A program made the position numbers and the translations under genes. A stretch of DNA of 64,000 bases, taken from positions 1,860,001-1,924,000 of the forward strand of contig NZ_CP042266.1 of assembly GCF_007856155.1 (NCBI RefSeq). The letters are read 5' to 3'. This stretch comes from Streptomyces qinzhouensis. Lineage in GTDB: Bacteria > Actinomycetota > Actinomycetes > Streptomycetales > Streptomycetaceae. Shown here piece by piece: positions 23,414-31,888 of this stretch. Within the stretch, counting starts at the first letter, position 1. Every line of letters begins with the position of its first letter. Under the pieces are notes generated by a model. The model had not been told where the DNA came from and searched no databases. It was given only the letters and a program-made list of their open reading frames with translations.

Positions 23414-26400
23414 ATGCGTTTCGGAGTGCTCGGCCCCTTGACCGTGTGGACGGCGGACGGGCGGGCGGTGGCGGTGCCCGAGCTGAAGGTGCGCGCCCTG
23501 CTCGCATCCCTGCTGGCCCACCGCGGCCGCCCGGTGTCCGCGGACCGGCTGGTCGCGGATCTCTGGGGCGAACGGCCCCCGGCCCGGCCGGCCGCCGCGC
23601 TCCAGAACAAGGTCTGGCAGCTGCGCCGGACGCTGGAGGCGGCGGCGCCCGGCGCCCGGGATCTCGTGGTCTCCCGTCCCCCCGGCTATGAACTGCGCAC
23701 CGGTCCGGACGCCGTCGACGCCGACTGCTTCGCGCGGTTGACCGCCCGGGCCAGGACCGCCGCCGGGCCCCATGCGCGGGCCGGGCTGCTCACCGACGCG
23801 CTGGCCCAGTGGCGGGGTCCGGCCTTCGCGGATTTCGCCGACGAGGAGTTCGCCCGGCCGGCCGCGGCGGGCCTGGAGGAGCAGCGGCTCACGGTGCTCG
23901 AGGAGCAGGCGGAGGCCCGGCTCGAACTGGGCGAACACGCCCTGGTCGCCGATGAACTGGGCGATCTCGTGGCCCGGCACCCCTTGCGGGAGCGGCTGCG
24001 CACCGCCCATATGCGGGCCCTGTATCTGGCCGGGCGGCAGGCTGCCGCGCTGCACGGTTTCACCGAGCTGCGGGAGCGGCTCGCCGAGGAGTTGGGGGTG
24101 GACCCGGGTCCGGAGCCGACCGCGCTGTACCGGGCGATCCTGGCGCGGGACGCGGCGCCCGCCGCCGTACCGTCGCCGCCGACGAGTGTGGCCCGGCCAC
24201 CGACGAACATGCCCGGGCCCGGGGCCCTGGCCGAGCTGATCGGCCGGGACTCGGCCGTCGCCGCGCTGCGGTCGGCGCTGGTCCGGCACCGGCTGCTGAC
24301 GCTCACCGGACCGGGCGGGGTCGGCAAGACGCAGTTGGCGCTCGCGGTCGCGGCCGGGGCTGCGGACGGTTTCCCCGGTGGGGTGCGGCTGGTGGAGCTG
24401 GCCGCGCTGCCACCGGCCCGGGGCCGTCGCGGTACGGAGGTGCCGGAGCTGGTCGCCGGGGTGTTGGGGGTACGGGACGATATCGCGCCGCCGCCGCGGA
24501 CCGCGGCGGGCCCGCAGTCCCTGACGGACCGGATCGTGCAGGCGCTGGGCGACCGTCCGGCGCTGCTGGTGCTCGACAACTGCGAGCATGTGGTGGACGC
24601 GGTGGCGGAGCTGGTGACGGAGCTGCTGGCGGCGGCGCCCGCGCTCACGGTCCTGGCGACCGGTCAGGTGCCGTTGCAGGTGCGGGGTGAGCAGTTGCAC
24701 GAGGTGCCGCCGCTGGCCGAGGCCGACGCGGTGGCGCTGTTCACGGCCCGGGCGCGGGCGGCGGCGCCGCAGGTCGTGACCGACGGGGAGAACGCGGCGA
24801 CGGTGGCGGCGATCTGCCGGCAGCTCGACGGGCTGCCGCTGGCGCTGGAGATGGCCGCGACCCGGGTCCGGGTCCTGGGGGTGGCCGAGCTGGCGGCCCG
24901 GCTCGACGACCGGTTCCAGGTCCTGGCGTCGGGGCTGCGGTCCGCGCCCGCCCGGCAGCGAACCCTGCGGGCGGTGATCGACTGGAGCTGGGGGCTGCTC
25001 GGCGAGCGGGAGCGCACGGTGCTGCGGCGGCTGTCCGTACACACCGGAGGCTGCGGTCTGGACGCCGCCGAGACGCTCTGCCCGGCGGCCGGGGTGGTCC
25101 GGGCCGAGGTGCTGGACCTGCTGGCCAGGCTGGTGGACGCATCGCTGGTGGTGGTCGCCGACACCCCGGAGGGTCCGCGGTACCGGCTGCTGGAGTCGGT
25201 GGCCGCGTACGCCGCCGAACAGCTGCGGGAACACGATGAGCCGGCCGCGCTGCGGGTGGCCCACCGGGACTACTACACGGAGTTCGCCGAGCGGGCGGCA
25301 CCGCATCTGCGGGGGCACGGGCAGCGGCGGTGGCTGCGGCTGCTGGACGCCGAGAGCGCCAATCTGCGGACCGCGCTGGACAGTGCCGAGCGGGAGCGGG
25401 ACATCGACCGGTCGCTGCGGCTGGTCAACGCGCTGACCTGGTACTGGCGGCTGCGGGGGCGGTACGAGGAGGCGGCGCGCCGGCTGGATACGGCGCTGTC
25501 GCTCGCCGGGGCGGGGAGCGGTGCGGCGGGGCCGCGGGAGCGGGCGCGGCGGACGGCCGGCGCGACGGCCCGGCTGGTCGGGATGAGGCTGGCGCTGGGG
25601 GGTACCCGGGATCCGCTGGCCGAGTACCGTACGGCGCTCGCTCTGTACGACGGCGTGGACGATCCGGCCGGTCTCGCCTGGTCCCGCTGGTATCTGGGGG
25701 CGCAGTTGTACGGGATCGCGGACACGGGCCCCGGTGAGGAGCTGCTGACGCAGGCCATGGCCGGGTTCGACGCCCTCGGGGACCGGTGGGGCACGGCGGC
25801 GGCACTGGCGGCCCTGGCGTTCCGGGCGAAGCTGCGGGGCGACTTCACGGCGGTGCGCGAGTACGGCGAGCGGAGTCTGGCGCTCTTCCGCGAGGAGGAC
25901 GACGGCTGGGGGCAGTTGCAGGCGATGATCGCGCTCCAGACCCGCGCCGAGGCGCTGGGCGAGTACACCGTCGCGGGACGGCTGCACCGGGAGGGGCTGC
26001 GGATGGCGGAGGATCTGGGGCTGTGGCCCGAGGTGTCCTGCCAGTTGTCGGGCCTCGGCCGGATCGCGCTGCTGACCGGGGAGCCGGCCAGGGCCAGGGA
26101 GTTCCACGAGCGGGCCCGGCGGCTCTCGGCCGAGCAGGCGGACGTGTTCGGCGAGTTGTACGCGGAGACCGGTCTGGCGCTGGGGGCCCGCCGTGAGGGC
26201 AGGCTGGACGCGGCCGAGGAGCACTGGGAGAAGGTGATGGAGCTGCACGTCCGGATGGGGTACGCACCGGCGGCCCCGCCGCTGGTCCTGGCCGAACTGG
26301 GCTTTGTGGCCGAGGCGCGGGGGCGGGCCCGGGAGGCGCTGCGGCTCCAGCGGGACGGCCTGGCGGCGGCGCGGGCGACGGGCGATCCGCGGGCGCTGGC

Positions 26401-26740
26401 GCTGGCCCTGGAGGGTCTGGCCGGGGCCGAGTTGCTGTCCGGTGACGCGGTCGCGGCGGCCGGGCTGCTGGGGGCGGCGGCCGGGGCCAGGGAGTCGGTG
26501 GGGGTGCCGCTGCCGGTGGGCGAGCGGGGCGATGTGGACCGGATCGGCGCGGGGGCGCGGTCGGTTCTGGGCGCGGTGGTGTACGAGGAGGAGTTCGCGC
26601 GCGGACGGGAGCGCGGTCCGGCGGCGGGGGGCGCGGCATCCGGTGCGGCGGACGGTGCCGGGTCGGGTGAGGGGCCCGGCTCCGGGGTCCGCGGGGGCGG
26701 TCCGGTGCCGGGCGGACTTCTGGACCCGTCACACAACTGA
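23414..26740 (+). CDS. AfsR/SARP-type regulator with BTAD, NB-ARC ATPase and TPR domains
   Basis: 1108 residues. The ATG is 6 nt after a TAGCGT -10 (23402-23407), so the gene is probably leaderless. Residues 1-95 form an OmpR-like winged helix (MRFGVLGPLTV...LVADLWGERPP), about 100-245 the BTAD all-helical domain, about 280-560 an NB-ARC/STAND ATPase with Walker A GPGGVGKTQLA near 297 and Walker B-like LLVLDNCEHV, and the rest is TPR-like. Family members activate secondary-metabolism or stress genes by binding direct repeats. No biosynthetic cluster adjoins it; the divergent MFS exporter is the only obvious nearby target. The last 60 residues are Gly/Ala-rich. Confidence 0.9.
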   Translation: MRFGVLGPLTVWTADGRAVAVPELKVRALLASLLAHRGRPVSADRLVADLWGERPPARPAAALQNKVWQLRRTLEAAAPGARDLVVSRPPGYELRTGPDAVDADCFARLTARARTAAGPHARAGLLTDALAQWRGPAFADFADEEFARPAAAGLEEQRLTVLEEQAEARLELGEHALVADELGDLVARHPLRERLRTAHMRALYLAGRQAAALHGFTELRERLAEELGVDPGPEPTALYRAILARDAAPAAVPSPPTSVARPPTNMPGPGALAELIGRDSAVAALRSALVRHRLLTLTGPGGVGKTQLALAVAAGAADGFPGGVRLVELAALPPARGRRGTEVPELVAGVLGVRDDIAPPPRTAAGPQSLTDRIVQALGDRPALLVLDNCEHVVDAVAELVTELLAAAPALTVLATGQVPLQVRGEQLHEVPPLAEADAVALFTARARAAAPQVVTDGENAATVAAICRQLDGLPLALEMAATRVRVLGVAELAARLDDRFQVLASGLRSAPARQRTLRAVIDWSWGLLGERERTVLRRLSVHTGGCGLDAAETLCPAAGVVRAEVLDLLARLVDASLVVVADTPEGPRYRLLESVAAYAAEQLREHDEPAALRVAHRDYYTEFAERAAPHLRGHGQRRWLRLLDAESANLRTALDSAERERDIDRSLRLVNALTWYWRLRGRYEEAARRLDTALSLAGAGSGAAGPRERARRTAGATARLVGMRLALGGTRDPLAEYRTALALYDGVDDPAGLAWSRWYLGAQLYGIADTGPGEELLTQAMAGFDALGDRWGTAAALAALAFRAKLRGDFTAVREYGERSLALFREEDDGWGQLQAMIALQTRAEALGEYTVAGRLHREGLRMAEDLGLWPEVSCQLSGLGRIALLTGEPARAREFHERARRLSAEQADVFGELYAETGLALGARREGRLDAAEEHWEKVMELHVRMGYAPAAPPLVLAELGFVAEARGRAREALRLQRDGLAAARATGDPRALALALEGLAGAELLSGDAVAAAGLLGAAAGARESVGVPLPVGERGDVDRIGAGARSVLGAVVYEEEFARGRERGPAAGGAASGAADGAGSGEGPGSGVRGGGPVPGGLLDPSHN

Positions 26741-26754
26741 GCTGGTACGTCCGG

Positions 26755-26796
26755 GTCCGCCCGTCCTCCACAGGGGGGCGCGGAGGCCGGGCGGAC
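26755..26796. terminator. Bidirectional terminator hairpin
   Basis: Outer 9-bp perfect stem GTCCGCCCG/CGGGCGGAC (26755-26763 with 26788-26796) with an inner CCTCC/GGAGG pairing. It lies between the convergent regulator and the small secreted protein. Confidence 0.7.
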
Positions 26797-26837
26797 ACGG
26801 CAGGCGTGCCGGATACGCGCGGGGGTCGCGCGCGGGG

Positions 26838-27071
26838 TCAGTTGTAGCGGACCCGCAGCTCCACCACGCCGGGCGCGATCTGGTCACAGAAGAAGATCGG
26901 GCTCCACAGGCCCTGCGCGGCACCGGCCCGGCCGGCGTCGCCGCACGCCGTCGTGGTGGGGTGATGGCTGCGGGGGACCCACCAGCTCGCCTCGGCGGTG
27001 CCGGCGGTGCCGAGGACGAGCCCGGCGGACGCTGCGACGGAAGCGATGGCAAGACCCAGACGTTTCACCAT
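26838..27071 (-). CDS. Small secreted protein, unknown function
   Basis: 77 residues from the ATG at 27071, which has GAGGAG upstream; the longer in-frame reading is rejected. A Sec signal peptide (VKRLGLAIASVAASAGLVLG...AEA) predicts cleavage near residue 29. The mature part, about 48 residues, starts SWWVPRSHHP and has two Cys (TTACGDAG and IFFCDQ) that may form one disulfide, ending VVELRVRYN. No family recognised. A 24-bp palindrome lies between this gene and the divergent carbonic anhydrase gene. Confidence 0.75.
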   Translation of the reverse strand: MVKRLGLAIASVAASAGLVLGTAGTAEASWWVPRSHHPTTTACGDAGRAGAAQGLWSPIFFCDQIAPGVVELRVRYN

Positions 27072-27166
27072 GGAGGCGGCTCCTCTGTTCGAGAAAAGAA
27101 GTGACGTTTCCCCGGGGGACGGGCGCGGCGCGGAAGCAACATAACCGTGTAACCGGAACGCACACA

Positions 27167-27190
27167 AGAGGTCTACACCAGTAGACTTCT
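27167..27190. promoter_or_regulatory. Palindromic operator candidate
   Basis: Arms AGAGGTCTAC (27167-27176) and GTAGACTTCT (27181-27190), complementary at 9 of 10 positions, are separated by ACCA. It lies between divergent genes and is much less GC-rich than the surroundings, as expected of a binding site for a dimeric repressor. Confidence 0.5.
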
Positions 27191-27365
27191 CCCTTTCTGT
27201 GGCGATTTCGCGTTGGCCGGAAATCGACGTCCACTTGGGTTCTTCGGTGGCGAACAGTCGCCAGATTCTTTTCTGTTCGATTTTCGGATGGGTACGTTCT
27301 CTCAGGAGGGCGGAGAACGCCTCCGCTACGGGCGTCGAGCCCGTTTCCGGATGAGCGAGGAAGTC

Positions 27366-27917
27366 ATGTCGGATACATCAGAGTTCGCTTCGGGAGCCGC
27401 GAGCGCGGCCGGGGCCTCGGGCCCCGAGATCGACGAGTACCTCAACAACAACGTCGCCTACGCCGCCGCGTTCGGCGGCCCGCTGGCGCTGCCCCCGGCC
27501 CGGAAATTGGCGGTGGTCGCCTGCATGGACGCCCGGCTGAACATCTTCGGGATCCTGGGCCTGAAGGAGGGCGACGCGCATATCATCCGCAATGCGGGCG
27601 GCGCGGTCACGGAGGATGCGATCCGGTCGGTGGTTATCAGCCAGCGGCTGCTCGGCACCCGCAGAATCATGCTCATCCATCACACGGACTGCGGTATGCA
27701 GACCTTCAAGGATGATGAATTCAAGGCGGAGATCGAGGCCGACACTCGAATTCGCCCGCCGTGGGCGCCCGAGGCGTTCACCGATCTGGAGGATGACGTC
27801 CGGCAGTCGATCCGCCGTATCGAGGCCGATCCCTTCGTGCCCTACAAGCACTCCATCCGGGGCTTTGTCTTCGACGTGGAGACGGGAAAGCTGAACGAGG
27901 TGAGCTACGTGAGTTGA
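27366..27917 (+). CDS. Beta-class carbonic anhydrase
   Basis: 183 residues. The ATG at 27366 is chosen because GAGG lies 6 nt upstream; an ATG 15 nt earlier lacks this. The zinc-site motifs are present: ACMDARL near residue 53 (Cys ligand plus the Asp-Arg dyad) and HHTDCGMQ near 105 (His and Cys ligands). The length and motifs match the short actinobacterial beta-CA type. It interconverts CO2 and bicarbonate in the cytoplasm. The upstream 290 bp is relatively AT-rich and contains the palindrome at 27167. Confidence 0.9.
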   Translation: MSDTSEFASGAASAAGASGPEIDEYLNNNVAYAAAFGGPLALPPARKLAVVACMDARLNIFGILGLKEGDAHIIRNAGGAVTEDAIRSVVISQRLLGTRRIMLIHHTDCGMQTFKDDEFKAEIEADTRIRPPWAPEAFTDLEDDVRQSIRRIEADPFVPYKHSIRGFVFDVETGKLNEVSYVS

Positions 27918-28036
27918 ATGAGGCGGGCGGGAATGCCGTGACTCACGTTTCATGGGTCAAGTGATCGCGGGAAAGGGAGCGCCGCGCCGTACCGCGGCTG
28001 ACGCGACGCTCCTCCCGGACCGGCCCGACCGTTCCG

Positions 28037-28813
28037 TCAGCCGCGCCGGAGTGTGTGGAGGTCCGCCCACTGCTCGGCGGTGATGTTCTTCGGCAGGGCG
28101 GAGGGTGCGATGCGGTGGGCGCGCAGCCAGTCGTCGATCCGCCGCCGGGGCACTTCGGGGACGGCATGACCGACGATCCGGGCCGGCCCGCGGCCCCGGC
28201 CGTTGAACACCCGGGCGACCAGGTCCTGGTAGCCGGCCCGGTCCCGGTCGGCTACCAGGGGCCGGTCCCGGCGGGCCATGGTCAGCACTCCCCCGTCGAC
28301 GTTCGGCCGGGGCCGGAAGGCGGCCGCGGGGACCCGGCCGACCAGGCGGAATTCATACCAGGGCCACCACTGCGCGGTCATCAGGGTCGCTCCGCCGACC
28401 GCGGCCCGGCGCCGGGCGACCTCCCACTGCACCAGCAGCACCGCATCGGTCCACTCCGGTGAGCGCAGGATCCGGCGGAGCATCGCCGTCGTCTCGTGGA
28501 AGGGGAGATTGCCGACGAGGACATGCGGGCCCGCGGGGGCCCGGTAGCGGAGGAAGTCCGCCGTGACGACGGTGGTCGACCGATGGGCCCGGCGGCGCAG
28601 CCGGCCGGCACGCCGCCCGTCGATCTCCACGGCCGTCAGCCCCCGCCCGAGCCGCTGGAGCGGCAGGGTCAGGGCGCCGTCGCCCGCGCCGATTTCCAGG
28701 ATCGGTCCCCGGGTCCGGGCCACCAGCCCGGTCATGGCGTCGATCGTGGACCGGTCGACGAGGAAGTTCTGGCCGAGCTCATGCCGGCCGGGGTGAGCGT
28801 GGTGCGAGTGCAA
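28037..28813 (-). CDS. erm: Erm-family 23S rRNA adenine N6-methyltransferase (macrolide resistance)
   Basis: 258 residues, TTG start. Motifs in order: ELGQNFLVD (residues 12-20), SAM-binding motif I LEIGAGDGALT (39-49), acidic VEID (62-65), ADFLRY and the catalytic motif IV NLPF (102-105). The C-terminal helical domain ends with PKNITAEQWADLHTL. The length and motifs match actinomycete Erm rather than KsgA. The enzyme methylates the adenine equivalent to E. coli A2058, blocking macrolides, lincosamides and streptogramin B. A short leader ORF and hairpin lie 100-160 nt upstream on the same strand, indicating inducible expression. No antibiotic gene cluster adjoins, so it is an intrinsic resistance gene rather than obvious producer self-protection. 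Confidence 0.9.
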   Translation of the reverse strand: MHSHHAHPGRHELGQNFLVDRSTIDAMTGLVARTRGPILEIGAGDGALTLPLQRLGRGLTAVEIDGRRAGRLRRRAHRSTTVVTADFLRYRAPAGPHVLVGNLPFHETTAMLRRILRSPEWTDAVLLVQWEVARRRAAVGGATLMTAQWWPWYEFRLVGRVPAAAFRPRPNVDGGVLTMARRDRPLVADRDRAGYQDLVARVFNGRGRGPARIVGHAVPEVPRRRIDDWLRAHRIAPSALPKNITAEQWADLHTLRRG

Positions 28814-28914
28814 GGGACTGTGTCTCCGCGGCTTCGAGGTGAGCCGGGCAGCACAAGGAGGCCGCCCGGCGCGTACACGCTGAAGCGGCGAAAGCCCTGG
28901 AAAAAGGGAGGGGA

Positions 28915-28935
28915 TCCGCCGCTAGAGGCGGCGGA
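28915..28935 (-). promoter_or_regulatory. Attenuator-like hairpin over the end of the leader ORF
   Basis: Perfect 8-bp stem (28915-28922 with 28928-28935) and a 5-nt loop containing most of the leader stop codon. Nine nucleotides further along the minus strand is a run of five T (28905-28901). A ribosome stalled in the leader would melt the stem. It is the only perfect long stem seen between the promoter and erm. Confidence 0.6.
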
Positions 28936-28969
28936 AACGCATCGCTGCGATACCTGCAATTCCACACAT
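28922..28969 (-). CDS. Putative Erm leader peptide with MRFR motif
   Basis: A 15-codon ORF, MCGIAGIAAMRFRRL, ends 108 nt before the erm start. The ATG lies 8 nt after a TAGCGT -10, so the peptide would be the first thing translated on a leaderless transcript. It ends with MRFRRL, resembling the Arg-X-Arg macrolide-arrest motif (the MRLR of ErmDL is the published example I recall). Its last codons and stop lie within a hairpin. No ribosome site is needed if it is leaderless. Confidence 0.65.
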   Translation of the reverse strand: MCGIAGIAAMRFRRL

Positions 28970-28977
28970 GAGACGGC

Positions 28978-29018
28978 ACGCTACCGCTGGGCGCTGAACC
29001 GGCCAACGGGTTTTCCCT
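28978..29018 (-). promoter_or_regulatory. erm promoter with AT-rich upstream element
   Basis: Minus-strand -35 TTGGCC (29006-29001), a 17-bp spacer, and -10 TAGCGT (28983-28978). AGGGAAAAC lies just upstream of the -35 in an otherwise GC-rich region. WhiB7-controlled resistance promoters are described as having a short AT-rich block next to the -35, so this is a candidate WhiB7 target. Confidence 0.6.
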
Positions 29019-29138
29019 GGCGGAACCGGCACGGCCGGGAGGTCACCCAGGTGCGCAGGCGAAACCACAGGCGGGCGTGCGGTCTCCCCTCCGGCGTACT
29101 TCAGCGTGAGCGGCCGGGCAGTCAGTAGGGTGCGTGGG

Positions 29139-30314
29139 GTGAACACTTCCTCCGTCCTCCCGCGTTCGTTCCGGCTGCTCGTGACGGGCGGAGGCACTGG
29201 CGGTCACACCTACCCGGCCCTGACGGCGATCCGTACGCTGCAAGGTCGCCTGGCAGCTGCGGGCAGCACTCTTGATGTTCTGTGGATCGGGACGGCGAAT
29301 GGTCTCGAAGCCCGGGTCGCTCCGGCGGAGGGCATCCCCTTCAGGACGGTGGCCACGGGGAAGATCCGCCGCTCGGCGAATCCGCTGAAGATGCTGTCCG
29401 CCGCGAATGTGAAGGACATGGTGAGGGTGCCGCTGGGCGTGGCTCAGGCCCGGTCGATCGTGTCGGGCTTCCAGCCGGACGTGGTCCTCGCGACGGGAGG
29501 GTATGTCGCGGTCCCGGCCGGGCTGGCCGCGCGGCTGTGCCGCGTTCCGCTGGTCCTGCACGAGCAGACCGTCCGGCTCGGGCTGGCCAACCGCAAGCTC
29601 GCGAGTTCGGCGACGCGTATCGCGGTCTCCTCGGAGTCCTCGCTGGCGCTGCTGCCCGCCGAGGTGCGCGAACGCGCGGTCGTCACCGGGAACCCGGTGC
29701 GGCCGGAAGTGCTGGGCGGCCACCCGGACAAGGCGGTCGAGGCGCTGGCCCTGTACGGATTCGAGCGGCGCCTTCCCACCGTCTACGTCACCGGCGGCGC
29801 TCAGGGCGCCCAGCAGATCAACGGTATTGTCCGTGACGTACTGCCGTGGCTGCTGAGTCATGCGAACGTGATCCACCAGTGCGGTCCGGCGAATGTGGAC
29901 GAACTCCGATCGGCCGCCGCCGGGCTCGACCCGACCCTCGCCGGCCGCTACCACCTATGCGGTTTCGTCGGGCCGGAGCTGCCGGATGTGCTGGCGCTGG
30001 CCGATGTCGTGGTGTCCCGGAGCGGCGCCGGAACGCTGGCGGAGCTGACCGCGCTCGGCAAGCCCGCGGTGTTCGTCCCGCTCGCCACGTCGGCCGGGAA
30101 CGAGCAGGCTCACAACGCCCGGCACCTGGCCGACGCGGGAGCGGCACTCGCCCTCCTCGGCGAGGTCACCGGCCAAGCCCTGCAGAATGCGGTCGGCCCA
30201 CTTCTGACCGCCCCCGCCCGCCGGACGGCAATGGCGGAGCAGGCCCGGGCACACGGGCGACCGGATGCGGCGAACAGGCTCGTGGACGTGGTGCTGTCCG
30301 CCGCATCTCGCTGA
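29139..30314 (+). CDS. MurG-like glycosyltransferase (GT28 family), paralog
   Basis: 391 residues from the GTG at 29139, 7 nt after a TAGGGT -10 (29126-29131); probably leaderless. Strongly MurG-like: N-terminal VTGGGTGGHTYPAL, LATGGYVAVPAGLAA, LHEQTVRLGLANR (MurG has HEQN), then in the nucleotide-sugar domain VTGGAQGAQQIN, RSGAGTLAEL and GNEQAHNARHLADAGAA. MurG adds GlcNAc to lipid I. This copy is outside any division/wall cluster and beside rmlB and aminotransferase genes, so it more likely glycosylates a specialised lipid-linked or natural-product acceptor with a UDP- or dTDP-sugar. It converges on the phosphatase gene with a 9-bp gap. Confidence 0.85.
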   Translation: MNTSSVLPRSFRLLVTGGGTGGHTYPALTAIRTLQGRLAAAGSTLDVLWIGTANGLEARVAPAEGIPFRTVATGKIRRSANPLKMLSAANVKDMVRVPLGVAQARSIVSGFQPDVVLATGGYVAVPAGLAARLCRVPLVLHEQTVRLGLANRKLASSATRIAVSSESSLALLPAEVRERAVVTGNPVRPEVLGGHPDKAVEALALYGFERRLPTVYVTGGAQGAQQINGIVRDVLPWLLSHANVIHQCGPANVDELRSAAAGLDPTLAGRYHLCGFVGPELPDVLALADVVVSRSGAGTLAELTALGKPAVFVPLATSAGNEQAHNARHLADAGAALALLGEVTGQALQNAVGPLLTAPARRTAMAEQARAHGRPDAANRLVDVVLSAASR

Positions 30315-30323
30315 TCGGCCGCG

Positions 30324-30755
30324 CTACGAGCGGCGTTGCCCGACGTGCAGGGCCGTGCCTGCCTCAATCACCACGGCACAGTCGTTGAACGTGTTCTGGT
30401 CCTGACTCATCGGGTCGGGGACGTCGCGGCCGGGGAGATACAAGCGGAGCTTGTGAGTGTTGTGCCCGCCGTCGATCGCGCGGAGCGTGCCGAGGACAGC
30501 GGCGTCCATCGCCAGGACGTCGTCCGCCCAGTCCAAGTCCTCCAGGGTGATCTGCTGTCCGCGGTGGTGAGTGAGATCGAGCCCGAGACGCCGGGCTGCG
30601 TTGATCATGGACGGGTTGGCGGGCTGGTCCTTCCAATTGCCGATCAGCCCGGCGGAACGGACCGTCACCGCCGTCCCGCCCCTGCGGGTGAGCGCGACCT
30701 GAGCGAGCGGGCTTCGGCAGTAGTTCCCCAGGCACACGGTCAGCAGCTTGCGCAT
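30324..30755 (-). CDS. Low-molecular-weight protein tyrosine phosphatase family protein
   Basis: 143 residues. The ATG at 30755 overlaps the upstream stop by one base (TGATG), with GGAGG 6 nt before it. The P-loop VCLGNYCRSP has the CX5R(S) active site (Cys8, Arg14), and the later PDP in RDVPDPMSQD supplies the general-acid Asp. It hydrolyses phosphotyrosine or phosphoarginine in known relatives. It is the last gene of the rmlB operon; linkage to glycan genes recalls the Wzb/PTP regulators of exopolysaccharide assembly, although no tyrosine kinase is encoded nearby. Confidence 0.88.
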   Translation of the reverse strand: MRKLLTVCLGNYCRSPLAQVALTRRGGTAVTVRSAGLIGNWKDQPANPSMINAARRLGLDLTHHRGQQITLEDLDWADDVLAMDAAVLGTLRAIDGGHNTHKLRLYLPGRDVPDPMSQDQNTFNDCAVVIEAGTALHVGQRRS

Positions 30756-31888
30756 CACAATCCTCCGACGGATTTGAGGGCCTGTTCAAGCGCGGTCACC
30801 ACGAGGTCGATGTCCGTCTCGCTGAGGTGCTGGTGGAATGGCAGACTGAGGATCTCCCCACCAGCTCGCTCGGTGGCCGACAGAGAGCGCTGCCAGGCGG
30901 CGAACGCCGGTTGGAGGTGGTTGGGCGGGTAGTGGACACCCACCCCTATGTCCCGGCCCCGGAGGTCGGCGAACACCTTGTCGCGGTGAGGGACGCGGAC
31001 CTGGCACAAGTGCGGAACAGCGTGGTCCACGTCCACGTCCACGAGCGTCACACCGTCCAGCGGAGCGAGGGCGTCGCGGTAGGTTCGCCACAGGTGGCGG
31101 CGGGTATCCTCGGCAACCTGAAAACCGTCGAGCTGGACCAGCCCGATGGCGGCGTTAATGGCGGAGAGCTGGTAGCGCAGGCCAAAGCCCTCCACGCGGT
31201 AGCTGGTGGTGTTCGCGCGCTCGCCCTGTGACTGGACCACACCCAAGATCCGGAGCCGACGAATCATGTCGGCTTCCGCGGGTGTGCGGGGAATGACCAT
31301 GCCGCCCTGGCCGCAGGTGAGGTTCTTGATCGGCCCGAACGAGAAGCAGGTCAGTGCCCCGCTCGCCCCGACACGGCGTGTTGCGTGACGGGAGCCGAAT
31401 GCGTGCGCCGCGTCCTCGATGACGGCAACGCCTCGTTCGTCGAGCTCCTCCTGGACCGCGGAGAGGTCGACGGGCCGACCGCCGAACAGGACCGGCATGA
31501 CAGCGGCGGTCCTGTCGGTGACGGCGTCCATGACGAGGTGATCGCTGACGCACAGGGTGACGGGGTCGATGTCGACGAAGTGCGGGGCCGCGCCGACAGC
31601 CAGGATGGCCTGCACGGTCGCGCAGAATGTCATGGAGGGCACGATCACCTCGTGGCCGGGGCCGATCCCGGCGGCGAGCAACGCGGTGTGAAGGGCTGCG
31701 GTGCCGGAGGCGACGGCCACGGCCTCGGGGACGCCGAGGAAGTCTGCGATTCGCCACTCGAACTCCTCGGTGACGTCGGTGTGTCCGTACTGCCCGCCCT
31801 CCAGGACCCGGGCGACGGCCGCGGTCTCCCGCCCGTGCAGGTACGGGCTCGCGTTGCGCCGGGCATCGGGCCTCGCTGATGCGGTCAC
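30755..31888 (-). CDS. DegT/DnrJ/EryC1/StrS-family PLP aminotransferase
   Basis: 377 residues. The GTG at 31888 is chosen: GAGGGGAG lies just upstream and it overlaps the ATP-grasp stop as GTGA. Motifs: GTAALHTAL near residue 63, FVDIDPVTLCV, VIEDAAHAFGS (PLP-phosphate and Asp), and FSFGPIKNLTCGQGG with the Lys that should form the internal aldimine. Family members transaminate keto-sugar nucleotides such as the dTDP-4-keto-6-deoxyglucose made by RmlB two genes upstream, giving an amino-deoxysugar. Position 3 or 4 cannot be decided from the sequence. Confidence 0.88.
   Translation of the reverse strand: MTASARPDARRNASPYLHGRETAAVARVLEGGQYGHTDVTEEFEWRIADFLGVPEAVAVASGTAALHTALLAAGIGPGHEVIVPSMTFCATVQAILAVGAAPHFVDIDPVTLCVSDHLVMDAVTDRTAAVMPVLFGGRPVDLSAVQEELDERGVAVIEDAAHAFGSRHATRRVGASGALTCFSFGPIKNLTCGQGGMVIPRTPAEADMIRRLRILGVVQSQGERANTTSYRVEGFGLRYQLSAINAAIGLVQLDGFQVAEDTRRHLWRTYRDALAPLDGVTLVDVDVDHAVPHLCQVRVPHRDKVFADLRGRDIGVGVHYPPNHLQPAFAAWQRSLSATERAGGEILSLPFHQHLSETDIDLVVTALEQALKSVGGL

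Noticed and set aside
21992..26248. 1400-codon frame opposite the SARP and MFS genes
   Set aside because: It spans two well-supported genes and its product is repetitive Arg/Gln/Pro; a shadow.
28037..28813. KsgA/RsmA dimethyltransferase as an alternative for the erm gene
   Set aside because: Length, the late PKNITAEQWADL segment and the leader with attenuator fit Erm; KsgA is normally in a housekeeping context.
28732..29006. Longer alternative leader ORFs upstream of erm (75-77 codons)
   Set aside because: They overlap the erm start region, lack motifs and run through the hairpin; the 15-codon frame next to the -10 explains the region better.
29139..30314. Housekeeping murG
   Set aside because: No dcw cluster genes are nearby and the surroundings are nucleotide-sugar genes; it is treated as a paralog.
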